DNA from: Alphaproteobacteria bacterium
Lineage (GTDB): Bacteria > Pseudomonadota > Alphaproteobacteria > Geminicoccales > Geminicoccaceae
Length of the DNA: 9,832 nucleotides
Direction of reading: 5' to 3'
Assembly (NCBI GenBank): GCA_026982585.1
Contig: JALSGW010000356.1
Span: 1 to 9,832 of the forward strand
The position numbers and the translations under genes were made by a program. Below, one piece after another: positions 1-7,232 of this stretch; position 1 is the first letter of the stretch, and every line of letters begins with the position of its first letter. The notes under the pieces were generated by a model that did not search any database, had not been told where the DNA came from, and saw only the letters and a program-made list of their open reading frames with translations.

Positions 1-603
1 CTGTCGGCGGATGCCACCGCCCAGACCCGGGAGGAGTGCCTGGCCCTGGGCTTTTCCCGCTATCTCACCAAGCCGGTGGAGCTGGACCGGCTGCTCGCCA
101 CCATCGACGAATTGGTGGCAAGCCGGAAGGTCGGGTCGGGCGATCCCCGATCCCACACCTCAGAGGCGGAGGAGCCGGTCTCAGAGGTGGTGGTCCTGCA
201 TCCGAGCGCCCAGCGCACCGCCCCCGTCCTCGACGAGGCCAAGCTGGAAAGTCTCGCCGGTCTCGACCGCGACGACGGCTTCCTGGAGAGCCTGGTCGCC
301 CATTTCCTCGAGGACGGGGGTGCGTTGGTGGCGCGGCTCGAGGACGCGGCGGCGCGCCGGGACCTTCGCGCCTACCGGGATGCCGCCCACGCCCTCAAGA
401 GCAGCGCGGCCCACATCGGCGCCCAGGCGCTCTACGAGCGCTGCCAGGCCTGGCGGGGCTTGGACGACCACGCCCTGGCCATGCGGGTGGCGGCCGAAGC
501 GCAGTCCATCCGTCACGAATTCGCCCGCGCCCGCCAAGCCCTCCAGTCCTTCCTGGCCCGCAGCCGGCCGGCAAGCCGCCACAGCGGCGGCCGTCACGGC
601 TGA
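1..603 (+). CDS. Hybrid sensor kinase or response regulator, C-terminal part: receiver tail plus Hpt domain (5' truncated)
   Basis: The gene is open from base 1, so its start is outside the window; 200 codons are visible, ending in TGA. Visible residues 1-30 are the end of a response-regulator receiver domain. They carry the switch residue context LSADAT (Ser2) and the conserved Lys-Pro pair in YLTKPVEL (Lys24-Pro25). A linker of about 45 residues follows, then a helical Hpt domain at about residues 75-185. Its phosphate-accepting histidine is His130 in HALKSSAAHIGA. From family knowledge, receiver-Hpt tails occur mostly on hybrid histidine kinases of the RpfC/BarA type, which pass phosphate His-Asp-His to a separate response regulator. 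The kinase domain is not visible, so a stand-alone receiver-Hpt protein remains possible. The signal sensed and the output partner cannot be told from here. Its 3' end overlaps the convergent membrane-protein gene by 10 bp. Confidence 0.88.
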   Translation: MSADATAQTREECLALGFSRYLTKPVELDRLLATIDELVASRKVGSGDPRSHTSEAEEPVSEVVVLHPSAQRTAPVLDEAKLESLAGLDRDDGFLESLVAHFLEDGGALVARLEDAAARRDLRAYRDAAHALKSSAAHIGAQALYERCQAWRGLDDHALAMRVAAEAQSIRHEFARARQALQSFLARSRPASRHSGGRHG

Positions 604-935
604 AGGCCGCGCAACCAGCGGCGCAGACCCCGCCACAACGGCCGTCCCCCGAGCCGCCCCTGGCGCCACTCCCGGGCGATCCGGGCGCGCAGCCGCAACG
701 CCGACCGTTCCAGCCGATCCAACGCCCGCGCCGCCTTGGGATGGCGCCTGCGGATGTCGGCGAGCAACGCCCGTGCCCGGCGGCTGTGGCGGGACAAAAG
801 CAACAGCCCCACCATCAGGAACAACAGCCCCTGGAGCAGCGGCAGGAACAGCCCCACCACGCCCAAGAACAAGAACAACAGCCCCAGGGCGATCCAGGCG
901 AAACGCTTGAGGTCCGAAGGACGATAGGGGAGCAC
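594..935 (-). CDS. Small two-helix inner-membrane protein with a basic tail (resembles DUF454/PGPGW-type proteins)
   Basis: The product is 113 residues from a GTG start. It has two closely spaced hydrophobic segments, at about residues 12-30 and 33-47, joined by a short turn around LFLPLLQG. A strongly arginine-rich, probably cytoplasmic tail runs from about 49 to 113. The Gly-rich first helix followed by Leu-Pro-Leu and a second helix ending in Leu-Leu-Ser-Arg resembles small membrane proteins of the DUF454 (YbaN) or PGPGW kind, but I cannot assign a family firmly and no function is known to me. The GTG start was chosen because GGAGG lies 4 bases upstream and the position follows the ligA stop by 26 bp. 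A GTG a few codons further upstream is also possible. It is probably co-transcribed with ligA as the last gene of the operon, and ends tail-to-tail with the signalling gene. Confidence 0.72.
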   Translation of the reverse strand: MLPYRPSDLKRFAWIALGLLFLFLGVVGLFLPLLQGLLFLMVGLLLLSRHSRRARALLADIRRRHPKAARALDRLERSALRLRARIAREWRQGRLGGRPLWRGLRRWLRGLQP

Positions 936-961
936 GCATCCTCCATCCACACGCAGGTCGG

Positions 962-3124
962 TCAGGGCTCTTGCGGTGACGCTTCCTCCACAATCCGGTA
1001 CCATTGTTGTTCGTCCACCGTCGGGATGCCGAGCTCGCGTGCGCGTTGCAACTTGCTTCCCGGATCCCGGCCCACGATCACCAAGTCGGTGCGCCTTGAC
1101 ACCGAGTTGGTGACCTTGGCGCCCATAGCCTGGGCGCGCGCCCGGGCTTCGTCCCGGCTCATGCGGCTGAGCTCGCCGGTGAACACCACGGTCTTGCCGG
1201 CGAGCGGCGCGGCGCGCCTCTCCTCCCGCTTCGCCGGCAACACCCGCACCTCCCGGGCCAGCCTTCGCACCAGCTCCAGATTGCGGGCTTCCCGGAAGAA
1301 CTCCGCCAGCGCCTCCGCCACCACCGGGCCCACGCCTTCCACCTGCTCGAGCCTCTCCCGCGCCGCCGGATCCCCGCGGGCGAGGGCCGTCATGGCCTCC
1401 ATCCACGCCTCAAGGCTCCCGTAGGTGTCCGCGATCGCGCCGGCGGTCACCTCGCCCACATGCCGGATGCCCAAGGCGTAGATGAACCGCGCAAGCGGCA
1501 TCTCCCGTCGCGCTTCCACCGCCTGCACGAGATTCGCCACCTTCTTGGCCCCCCAGCCCTCGAGGGCGGCCAGGCGCGCCTGGCGCTCGCGATCCCGGGC
1601 GAGCCGGAACAGATCCACCGGATCCGCGATCAGACCGGCGTCCAGGAGCTGGTTGATCTGCTTGCGGCCGAGCCCCTGGATGTCGAACGCCCGGCGCGCC
1701 ACGAAATGGACCAACCGCTCGGCCCGCTGGGCGGGGCAGAACAGACCACCCGTGCAGCGCCTGACCGCTTCGCCGGGCGGGCGCACCGCGAGGCTTCCGC
1801 AGGCGGGACAACGCTCAGGCGGACGGAACGGACGCGCGTCGGGAGGCCGCTGCTCCGCTACCACCCGCAGCACCTGGGGGATGACGTCGCCGGCCCGTTG
1901 CACCACCACCACATCGCCGATGCGGATGTCCTTGCTCTGGATGTAGTCCTCGTTGTGCAGGGTGGCCCGGCTCACCACCACCCCGCCCACGGTCACCGGC
2001 TCCAGCACCGCAACCGGCGTGAGGGCGCCGGTGCGGCCCACCTGGACGACAATGTCCTGCAGGCGGGTGATCGCCTGCTCGGGGCTGAACTTGTGGGCGA
2101 TGGCCCAGCGCGGCGCCCGCTGCACGAACCCGAGTCGTTCCTGCAGGGCGAGGTCGTCCACCCGGTACACCACGCCGTCGATATCGTAGGAGAGCGCGTA
2201 GCGGCGCTCCTCCAGCCGGTGGTGGTAGCGCAAAAGCTCCTCCACCGATTCAACCCTTCGGGCCTCGGGGTTGACCGGGAAGCCCAGGCGAGCGAGGCGC
2301 TTGAGCATGTCCCAGTGGCTTCCCCGCACCGGCGGATCCGCCTCGCCCCAGCCCCAGGCGAAAAAACGCAGCCGCCTTTGGGCGGTGATGCGGCTGTCGA
2401 GCTGACGCAGGGATCCCGCCGCGGCATTGCGCGGGTTGGCGAACGGGGGTTCACCACGCGCCTCGCGCTCGCGGTTGAGCCGGGCGAAGTCCGCCTTGTC
2501 CATGTAGACCTCGCCGCGCACCTCGAGCAGCGGCGGCGGATCGTCGGCAAGCAGCCGCTGGGGGATCTCCCGGATGGTGCGCACGTTGGCGGTGACGTCC
2601 TCGCCCACGAAACCGTCGCCGCGGGTCGCCGCCTGCACCAACAGCCCGTCTTCGTAGCGGAGCGCACAGGAGAGGCCGTCGATCTTGGGATCGGCCACGA
2701 AGGCGAGCCCCTCGCCGGCCTCCCGGTCCAGAAGCCGCAGCACCCGCGCCACCCACTCGCGGACCTCCTCCGCGCTCATGGCGTTGTCGAGGGTGAACAT
2801 GGGCACCCGGTGGCGGACCTTGGCGAATTCCTCTGCCGGCGGCGCTCCCAGGCGCAGGCTCGGGCTGTCCGGCCGCTGAAGATGGGGGAAGCGTTCCTCG
2901 ATCAAGCGGTTGCGCCGCTTGAGCCAATCGTAGTCGGCGTCGGCCAGCTCCGGCTGCGCCAGCACATAGTAGAGGCGGTCGTGGCGTTCGATCTCCCGGG
3001 CGAGCCAGGCCAGCTCCTCGCGCGCCTCCTCCTCGGTGAGTTCGGCGACGGGCTTGAAGAAACTGGGGGGAGGGCGGAGCCGGGCCAGGTGCGGAGGCGG
3101 CCGGTCGCCCAGCCGAGCCCTCAT
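962..3124 (-). CDS. ligA: NAD-dependent DNA ligase LigA
   Basis: The 720-residue product seals nicks in duplex DNA during replication and repair, using NAD+ as adenylate donor. All family domains are visible in order. An Ia-type NAD-binding region at about 25-95 contains HDRLYYVL and ADADYDWL. The adenylation domain has its nucleotidyl lysine Lys147 in KIDG. An OB fold covers about 345-425. A Cys4 zinc finger uses Cys439, Cys442, Cys457 and Cys463. Helix-hairpin-helix repeats cover about 480-612 (for example QGLGRKQI and EGVGPVVA). A C-terminal BRCT domain at about 638-712 contains KTVVFTGEL. The ATG overlaps the recN stop (ATGA), with GGGAGG upstream, which supports this start and translational coupling. 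The first 25 or so residues are proline/arginine-rich and precede the conserved fold. The RRNRLIEERFPHLQRPDSPS stretch reads like alphaproteobacterial LigA. Length is slightly above the usual 670-700. Confidence 0.97.
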   Translation of the reverse strand: MRARLGDRPPPHLARLRPPPSFFKPVAELTEEEAREELAWLAREIERHDRLYYVLAQPELADADYDWLKRRNRLIEERFPHLQRPDSPSLRLGAPPAEEFAKVRHRVPMFTLDNAMSAEEVREWVARVLRLLDREAGEGLAFVADPKIDGLSCALRYEDGLLVQAATRGDGFVGEDVTANVRTIREIPQRLLADDPPPLLEVRGEVYMDKADFARLNREREARGEPPFANPRNAAAGSLRQLDSRITAQRRLRFFAWGWGEADPPVRGSHWDMLKRLARLGFPVNPEARRVESVEELLRYHHRLEERRYALSYDIDGVVYRVDDLALQERLGFVQRAPRWAIAHKFSPEQAITRLQDIVVQVGRTGALTPVAVLEPVTVGGVVVSRATLHNEDYIQSKDIRIGDVVVVQRAGDVIPQVLRVVAEQRPPDARPFRPPERCPACGSLAVRPPGEAVRRCTGGLFCPAQRAERLVHFVARRAFDIQGLGRKQINQLLDAGLIADPVDLFRLARDRERQARLAALEGWGAKKVANLVQAVEARREMPLARFIYALGIRHVGEVTAGAIADTYGSLEAWMEAMTALARGDPAARERLEQVEGVGPVVAEALAEFFREARNLELVRRLAREVRVLPAKREERRAAPLAGKTVVFTGELSRMSRDEARARAQAMGAKVTNSVSRRTDLVIVGRDPGSKLQRARELGIPTVDEQQWYRIVEEASPQEP

Positions 3125-4788
3125 ATCCGCCCTCCCGCCGCCGCCAGCAGACTGTCCGCCGCAGCCCGCGCGGCCTCGGTGATCCGTGCCCCGGCCAGCA
3201 TGCGTGCAAGCTCCTCGCGGCGCTCCTCTGGGCTGAGCGGGCGCACCTCGACCTCGACCCCGGATCCCGTCTCGCGCTTGACCACCCTGAGATGATGGTC
3301 GGCGCGGGCGGCGATCTGCGGGGCGTGGGTGACCACCAGCACCTGCCGTTCGCGGGCCAGTCGCGAAAGCCGCTCTCCCACCGCATCCGCGGTGGCCCCG
3401 CCGATGCCGGCGTCCACCTCGTCGAAGATCAGGGTGGGCACGGGATGGACCCGGGCCAGCACCACTTCGAGGGCGAGCATGAAGCGGGCGAGCTCCCCGC
3501 CCGAGGCGATCCGGTCCAGCGGCCCGGGCGGCTGTCCGGGGTTGGTGCGGGCCGCAAAACGCACCCGCTCCGCCCCTTCCGCACCCCAGGCCTGCTCGGC
3601 GAGCGGCTCCAGCACCACTTCGAGTCGGGCGTGCGGCAGCCGCAGCGGCGCAAGCTCGGCCGCCACCTCCCGCTCGAGCGCCCGGGCCGCCTGCTTGCGG
3701 CGTTCGGACAAGGCACAGGCCGCCTCCTTCACCCGCGCCCACCGCATCTCGGCCTCTCTGCCGCTGGCCCCGATGTCCGCAAGCCGCCGCTCCAGCTCGG
3801 CGAGCCGCTCGCGGTCGGCTTGCAAGAGGTTCGCAAGCTCCGACACCGGACAGCGGTAGCGCCGTGCCGCCTCGCGCAGCGCGAACAGGCGCTCTTCCAC
3901 CTCCTCGAGCCCCCGCTCCGGCGCGGCCAGGCGGCGCGCCCGCTCCTCCAACCCGACCCGCGCTTCCTCCGCCTCGATGCGCGCCCGCTCCACCGCCTCA
4001 CGAATCTCCGCAAAGCCCTCCCCGGCCAGGGCCAGGGCCCGATCCAGCCGCCGTTCCGCCGCCGCCAGCCGTTCCACACCGGCCCCGAGCAGCTCGAGGC
4101 CCTCGCGCACGAGGCCGGCGAGCCGCTCCCGGTGCATCAGCCGCTGGCGCTCTCGGGCGAGCTCCTCCTCCTCGCCGGGCCGGGGTTTGAGGCGGGCGAG
4201 TGCGTCGATGCGGGCGCGCACCTCTTCCCGCTCGGCCCGCCAGTCCGATGCCCTGGCCTCCACCTCCCGGCGTTGCGCCTCCGCCCGCCGCCAGGCGCGG
4301 AACGCCGCCGCGAGCGCCGCCCGCTCGCGTTCGGCGCCGGCGAACCGATCCAGAAGCTCCCGGTGCACCGCCGGCTGCAACAGCGCCCGACTGGCCTGCT
4401 GACCGTGTACCGCCACTAGCCGTTCGGCGAGCTCGCGCAGGAAGCCGCCGCTCACCGGCGTGTCGTTGACCCAGGCCCGGCTGCGCCCGTCGGCGGTGAG
4501 CTGACGCCGCACCAGCAGCTCCTCGCCGCAGGCGATGCCCTGCCGTTCCAAAGGCTCGCGGACGGGATGCGAGGCGGAGAGCGCAAACACCGCGGTCACC
4601 TCGGCGCGATCGCACCCCGACCGCACGAGACCGCGTTCCGCACGCGCCCCGAGGGCGAGTCCGAAGGCATCGAGGAGGATGGACTTGCCCGCCCCGGTCT
4701 CGCCGGTCAAGGCGGTCAACCCGGGCGCGAACGCCACCTCCAGCCGGTCGATGAGCACCACGTCCCGGATCTCGAGACCGACCAGCAT
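3121..4788 (-). CDS. recN: DNA repair ATPase RecN
   Basis: The 555-residue product is an SMC-like protein that acts early in recombinational repair of double-strand breaks. The N-terminal ATPase half has Walker A GETGAGKS at residues 29-36. A long, charged, Arg/Glu/Ala-rich coiled-coil region spans roughly 150-370, as in other RecN proteins. The C-terminal half carries the ABC signature IASGGELARF (Ser429), Walker B TLIFDEVD (Asp456-Glu457) and the switch histidine in VVTHAPQ (about 488). Length matches the family norm of about 550. The ATG at 4788 is preceded directly by an in-frame GTG at 4791, which could serve instead, and no strong ribosome-binding site is visible for either. The start lies 18-21 bp after the bamD stop, and the stop overlaps the ligA ATG, so expression is very likely coupled with both neighbours. 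No LexA-type operator could be recognised. Confidence 0.97.
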   Translation of the reverse strand: MLVGLEIRDVVLIDRLEVAFAPGLTALTGETGAGKSILLDAFGLALGARAERGLVRSGCDRAEVTAVFALSASHPVREPLERQGIACGEELLVRRQLTADGRSRAWVNDTPVSGGFLRELAERLVAVHGQQASRALLQPAVHRELLDRFAGAERERAALAAAFRAWRRAEAQRREVEARASDWRAEREEVRARIDALARLKPRPGEEEELARERQRLMHRERLAGLVREGLELLGAGVERLAAAERRLDRALALAGEGFAEIREAVERARIEAEEARVGLEERARRLAAPERGLEEVEERLFALREAARRYRCPVSELANLLQADRERLAELERRLADIGASGREAEMRWARVKEAACALSERRKQAARALEREVAAELAPLRLPHARLEVVLEPLAEQAWGAEGAERVRFAARTNPGQPPGPLDRIASGGELARFMLALEVVLARVHPVPTLIFDEVDAGIGGATADAVGERLSRLARERQVLVVTHAPQIAARADHHLRVVKRETGSGVEVEVRPLSPEERREELARMLAGARITEAARAAADSLLAAAGGRI

Positions 4789-4809
4789 CACCGCATCCGG
4801 GGTTCGGGC

Positions 4810-5673
4810 TCAAAAGGGCCACAGGCGGGAGAACCAGGAGCCCCCGCCGTCCCCTTCGTCGGGCAACGGCTCGCCGTTGATGAGAGCGTAGGCGCGGGCA
4901 TACCATTTGTCCCCGGGATAATTGTAGCCCAGGACCAGCGCCGCCTGGCGCGCCTCCTCCTCGAGTCCGAGGGCGAGATAACTCTCCACCAGCCGGTAGA
5001 GGGCCTCCGCCACGTGGCTGGTGGTATCGTACTGCTCCACCACCCGCTGGAAGCGGTTGATCGCGGCCAGATATTCGCCCCGGCGCAGATAAAAGCGCCC
5101 GATCTCCATCTCCTTGCCGGCCAGATGGTCGTAGACCAGGTCGATCTTGAGCCGGGCGTCGCGGGCGTAGGAGCTGTCGGGAAAACGCCGCACCAGCTCC
5201 TCGAGCGCGGCGAGCGCCTTTTCGGTCATGCCCTGGTCGCGGCCGACGTCCACGATCTGCTCGTAGTAGGAGAGGCCGATCAGATAGAGGGCATAGGGCA
5301 CGTCGGGATGGCCGGGGTGCAGTTCGATGAACCGCTCCGCCGCGGCGATGGCGGCGTCGTATTCGGCGGCTTCGTAATAGGCATAGGCGGCCATCACCTG
5401 GGCCCGCACCGCGAGCTCCGAGAAGGGATGCTGGCGCTCCACCTCCTCGAAGGCCCGGGCGGCGTCGAGGAACTCCTCTTCGGCGAGCAGATCCATCCCT
5501 TGCTGGTACAGCACCTCCGCAGGACGCTCCACATAGGGCGGCTCCTCTGGCGTGCCCGCACAGGCGGCGAGCAGCATCAGCGTCCCCACCATAGCGAGCA
5601 CGGCCCGGAGGCGCGCCCAACGCGCCAAAGGCCGGCCCGATCCCGCCCAAGCTCCGTCTCTCTGCCCGTCCAT
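4810..5673 (-). CDS. bamD: Outer membrane protein assembly factor BamD (ComL/YfiO family lipoprotein)
   Basis: The 287-residue product is a predicted lipoprotein of the BAM complex, which inserts beta-barrel proteins into the outer membrane. A basic N-region and hydrophobic stretch lead to the lipobox LLAAC, so Cys38 would be lipidated by signal peptidase II processing. The mature part is a run of TPR-like helical pairs from about 52 to 262, for example LYQQGMDLLAEEEFLDAARA and PVSE-like spacing in PDSSYARDARLKIDLV. This is the usual BamD layout. The chosen ATG gives a rather long signal peptide. A TTG at Leu16 would give a more typical 22-residue one, and no strong ribosome-binding site decides between them. 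It is first in the bamD-recN-ligA series, the order known from Alphaproteobacteria, where lpxC often sits upstream. Here the upstream neighbour is the divergent nhaA instead. Confidence 0.95.
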   Translation of the reverse strand: MDGQRDGAWAGSGRPLARWARLRAVLAMVGTLMLLAACAGTPEEPPYVERPAEVLYQQGMDLLAEEEFLDAARAFEEVERQHPFSELAVRAQVMAAYAYYEAAEYDAAIAAAERFIELHPGHPDVPYALYLIGLSYYEQIVDVGRDQGMTEKALAALEELVRRFPDSSYARDARLKIDLVYDHLAGKEMEIGRFYLRRGEYLAAINRFQRVVEQYDTTSHVAEALYRLVESYLALGLEEEARQAALVLGYNYPGDKWYARAYALINGEPLPDEGDGGGSWFSRLWPF

Positions 5674-5758
5674 CGCGGCTCAACCCGCCCGGCCAACAGC
5701 TGCGCCCTCGCCAACTTAGTGCAGCCCACGCCCTTCGCCTAGCGGCAAGCGAGAGCAC

Positions 5759-5795
5759 CGCGGCCCACGACGGCGCTTCGCCCTGGCCGATCGCG
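5759..5795 (+). other. Potential stem-loop in the nhaA leader
   Basis: Three stacked helices can form in the nhaA-sense RNA. CGC 5759-5761 pairs with GCG 5793-5795. GGCC 5762-5765 pairs with GGCC 5785-5788. GGCG 5772-5775 pairs with CGCC 5779-5782, closing a CUU loop. That is 11 pairs, with an internal loop and a four-base bulge. A further 4-bp pairing, GCGG 5742-5745 with CCGC 5758-5761, would compete with it. The pairing is read directly from the sequence. A regulatory role is only inferred, and in DNA this GC-rich such helices also arise by chance. Confidence 0.35.
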
Positions 5796-5846
5796 CCCCT
5801 GCGCGCTATGCCTTGCGCCGGCCGCGGCCGATCGGGCCGCTCCCGG

Positions 5847-5857
5847 GTCCGCAGGAC
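5847..5857 (+). promoter_or_regulatory. Likely nhaA ribosome-binding site within a small hairpin
   Basis: AGGA at 5853-5856 is the best Shine-Dalgarno match upstream of the nhaA ATG at 5868, with a longish spacing of 11 bases. GTCC 5847-5850 is complementary to GGAC 5854-5857 across a three-base loop, so most of the site can be base-paired. This could damp or regulate translation, but the stem is only 4 bp. Confidence 0.4.
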
Positions 5858-5867
5858 GAACCGACCG

Positions 5868-7169
5868 ATGACCCACTCCGCCCCCTCGCCCGCCCGCCGT
5901 CGCACGCCGCTCGAAGCCTTCCTGCAAACCGAAGCCGCGGGCGGCCTGTTCCTGGTGTTGGCGGCCGCCGCCGCCCTTTTGTGGGCCAACGGCCCCTTCT
6001 CGGAAAGCTACCGCGCGCTGCGCGACTTCCCGATCGCCATCGAGGTGGGGGGCTTCCGCCTCGCCAAGCCGCTCCTCCTCTGGGTCAACGACCTGTTGAT
6101 GGCGGTGTTCTTCTTCGTGGTCGGGCTCGAGATCAAACGCGAGATCCTGGTGGGCGAGCTGGCCGGACGCAAGCGGGCGATGCTGCCGGTGATGGCAGCG
6201 CTGGGCGGCATGCTGGTTCCGGCCGGCATCTACCTCCTCTTCAATCCCCAAGCACCCGAGCGCAACGGTTTCGGGGTTCCCATGGCCACCGACATCGCCT
6301 TCGCGGTCGGGATGCTCGCCCTGCTGGGCCGCCGGGTGCCGGTCGCGCTCAAGGTGTTCCTGCTGGCGCTCGCGATCATCGACGACCTCGGGGCGGTGTT
6401 GCTGATCGCCCTGTTCTACACCGCGGAGCTCGCGAGCGGACCGCTCGCGCTGGCGGCGCTGGTGTGGCTCGGGGCGGCCGTCTACGGCCACCTCGGCGGC
6501 GGCCGGGCGGGAGTGTTCCTGCTGTTCGGCGCCCTGCTCTGGTTCCTGGTCTTCCAGTCGGGGGTGCACGCCACCCTGGCCGGGGTCGCCCTGGCCTTCG
6601 CGGTGCCCATCGCGCATCGGGTCGATCCCAAGGCGGTGGCGGCCGAGCTGCGCCGGCGCGCGGCCGGCGACTTCGAGGACATCGAGATGACCATCGGCGA
6701 GGCCGCCCAGGCGCTGGTGGAGGCGCGCAGCCCGCTGCACCGCTTCGAACACGGTCTCGCCCCCTGGGTGGCCTGGGCGATCATGCCGCTCTTCGCCCTC
6801 CTCAACGCCGGCGTCGCCTTCACCGACCTCGAAGGCGCTCCCTTCGCGAGCCCGGTGCTGCTCGGGGTGGCGACAGGCCTTTTGGTCGGAAAACCCCTCG
6901 GGGTGGTGGGCGCCTGCCTGCTCGCGGAACGGCTCGGCCTCGCGCACCGCCCCGCCGGGGTGAGCTACGGCGCCATCCTCGGCGTCGGGCTGATCGCCGG
7001 CATCGGCTTCACCATGGCGCTGTTCATCGCCGGGCTGGCCTTTCCCGATCCCGCCGTGCTGGACCAGGCCAAGCTCGGCATCCTCACGGGCTCGCTGGCC
7101 GCCGCGCTGCTCGGGCTGGCGTGCCTCCACCTGAGCCTGCGGCCCAAGCGGGAACGACCGGCGGCGTGA
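5868..7169 (+). CDS. nhaA: Na+/H+ antiporter NhaA
   Basis: The 433-residue inner-membrane product exchanges protons for Na+ or Li+ and serves pH and sodium homeostasis. Hydrophobic segments run through most of the chain, consistent with the 12-helix NhaA fold. Family signatures are all present: VNDLLMAVFFFVVGLEIKRE (residues 73-92, the pH-sensing helix region with Glu88 and Glu92), ATDIAFAVGML (Asp142), AIIDDLGAVLL with the ion-binding Asp172-Asp173 pair, SGVHATLAGV (231-240), GKPLG with the conserved Lys342, and GIGFTMALFIA (378-388). It is longer than E. coli NhaA (388), partly through a charged loop at about 250-297 that is common in alphaproteobacterial relatives. The ATG at 5868 was chosen over the in-frame ATG at 5808 because AGGA precedes it. 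It is a single-gene unit, divergent from bamD and converging on paaD. Confidence 0.97.
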   Translation: MTHSAPSPARRRTPLEAFLQTEAAGGLFLVLAAAAALLWANGPFSESYRALRDFPIAIEVGGFRLAKPLLLWVNDLLMAVFFFVVGLEIKREILVGELAGRKRAMLPVMAALGGMLVPAGIYLLFNPQAPERNGFGVPMATDIAFAVGMLALLGRRVPVALKVFLLALAIIDDLGAVLLIALFYTAELASGPLALAALVWLGAAVYGHLGGGRAGVFLLFGALLWFLVFQSGVHATLAGVALAFAVPIAHRVDPKAVAAELRRRAAGDFEDIEMTIGEAAQALVEARSPLHRFEHGLAPWVAWAIMPLFALLNAGVAFTDLEGAPFASPVLLGVATGLLVGKPLGVVGACLLAERLGLAHRPAGVSYGAILGVGLIAGIGFTMALFIAGLAFPDPAVLDQAKLGILTGSLAAALLGLACLHLSLRPKRERPAA

Positions 7170-7232
7170 GCCACGGCTTCGGACGACGGGCCGCGGCCGT
7201 CGCCGCCGCGCCGACCCGGCGCCCTCGGGCGA
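7170..7232. terminator. Short convergent intergenic region with weak hairpins
   Basis: Only 63 bp separate the ends of nhaA and paaD. CGACGG 7184-7189 pairs perfectly with CCGTCG 7197-7202 around a seven-base loop. Just beyond the paaD stop, GCCC 7221-7224 faces GGGC 7227-7230 across two bases, which is too tight to close fully. Neither has a T-run on its 3' side, so they are not classic intrinsic terminators. They may help end or stabilise the two converging transcripts, but the evidence is slight. Confidence 0.25.

Larger units (their letters stand above)
5674..5867. promoter_or_regulatory. Divergent intergenic region between bamD and nhaA
   Basis: These 194 bp must hold the promoters for the minus-strand bamD operon and the plus-strand nhaA gene. 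I could not recognise a convincing -35/-10 pair on either strand; the AT-richest spot is around 5711-5722 (CCAACTTAGTGC). The nhaA-side half is rich in inverted repeats, described separately. No open reading frame here looks real. An ATG at 5808, in frame with nhaA, has no ribosome-binding site and would add 20 arginine-rich residues unlike an NhaA N-terminus. Confidence 0.6.

Noticed and set aside
937..939. ATG directly after GGAGG upstream of the small membrane-protein gene
   Set aside because: It has no spacing from the Shine-Dalgarno motif and opens the wrong frame (Pro/Ala/Gly-rich). The GTG at 933-935 gives the membrane protein and was preferred.
36..1424. 462-codon plus-strand frame across the signalling gene, the membrane-protein gene and ligA
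   Set aside because: It is out of frame with the receiver-Hpt gene and antisense to the other two; the Pro/Arg/Gln-rich content has no fold.
1460..3295. 611-codon open frame on the plus strand opposite ligA and the end of recN
   Set aside because: It spans two well-supported genes in antisense, has low-complexity His/Arg/Gly/Ala composition, and no domain is recognisable.
5808..5867. Upstream in-frame ATG extending NhaA by 20 residues
   Set aside because: No ribosome-binding site precedes it, the added residues are Arg-rich and unlike NhaA N-termini, and the ATG at 5868 has AGGA upstream.
3998..5989. 663-codon minus-strand frame running through bamD and recN in another phase
   Set aside because: It crosses two genuine genes in the same strand but the wrong frame; the Arg/Gly/Ala-rich translation is a GC artefact.
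5739..7130. 463-codon open frame on the minus strand opposite nhaA
   Set aside because: It lies entirely antisense to a textbook NhaA, its translation is His/Gln/Glu/Arg-rich without a recognisable fold, and long antisense frames are expected at this GC content.
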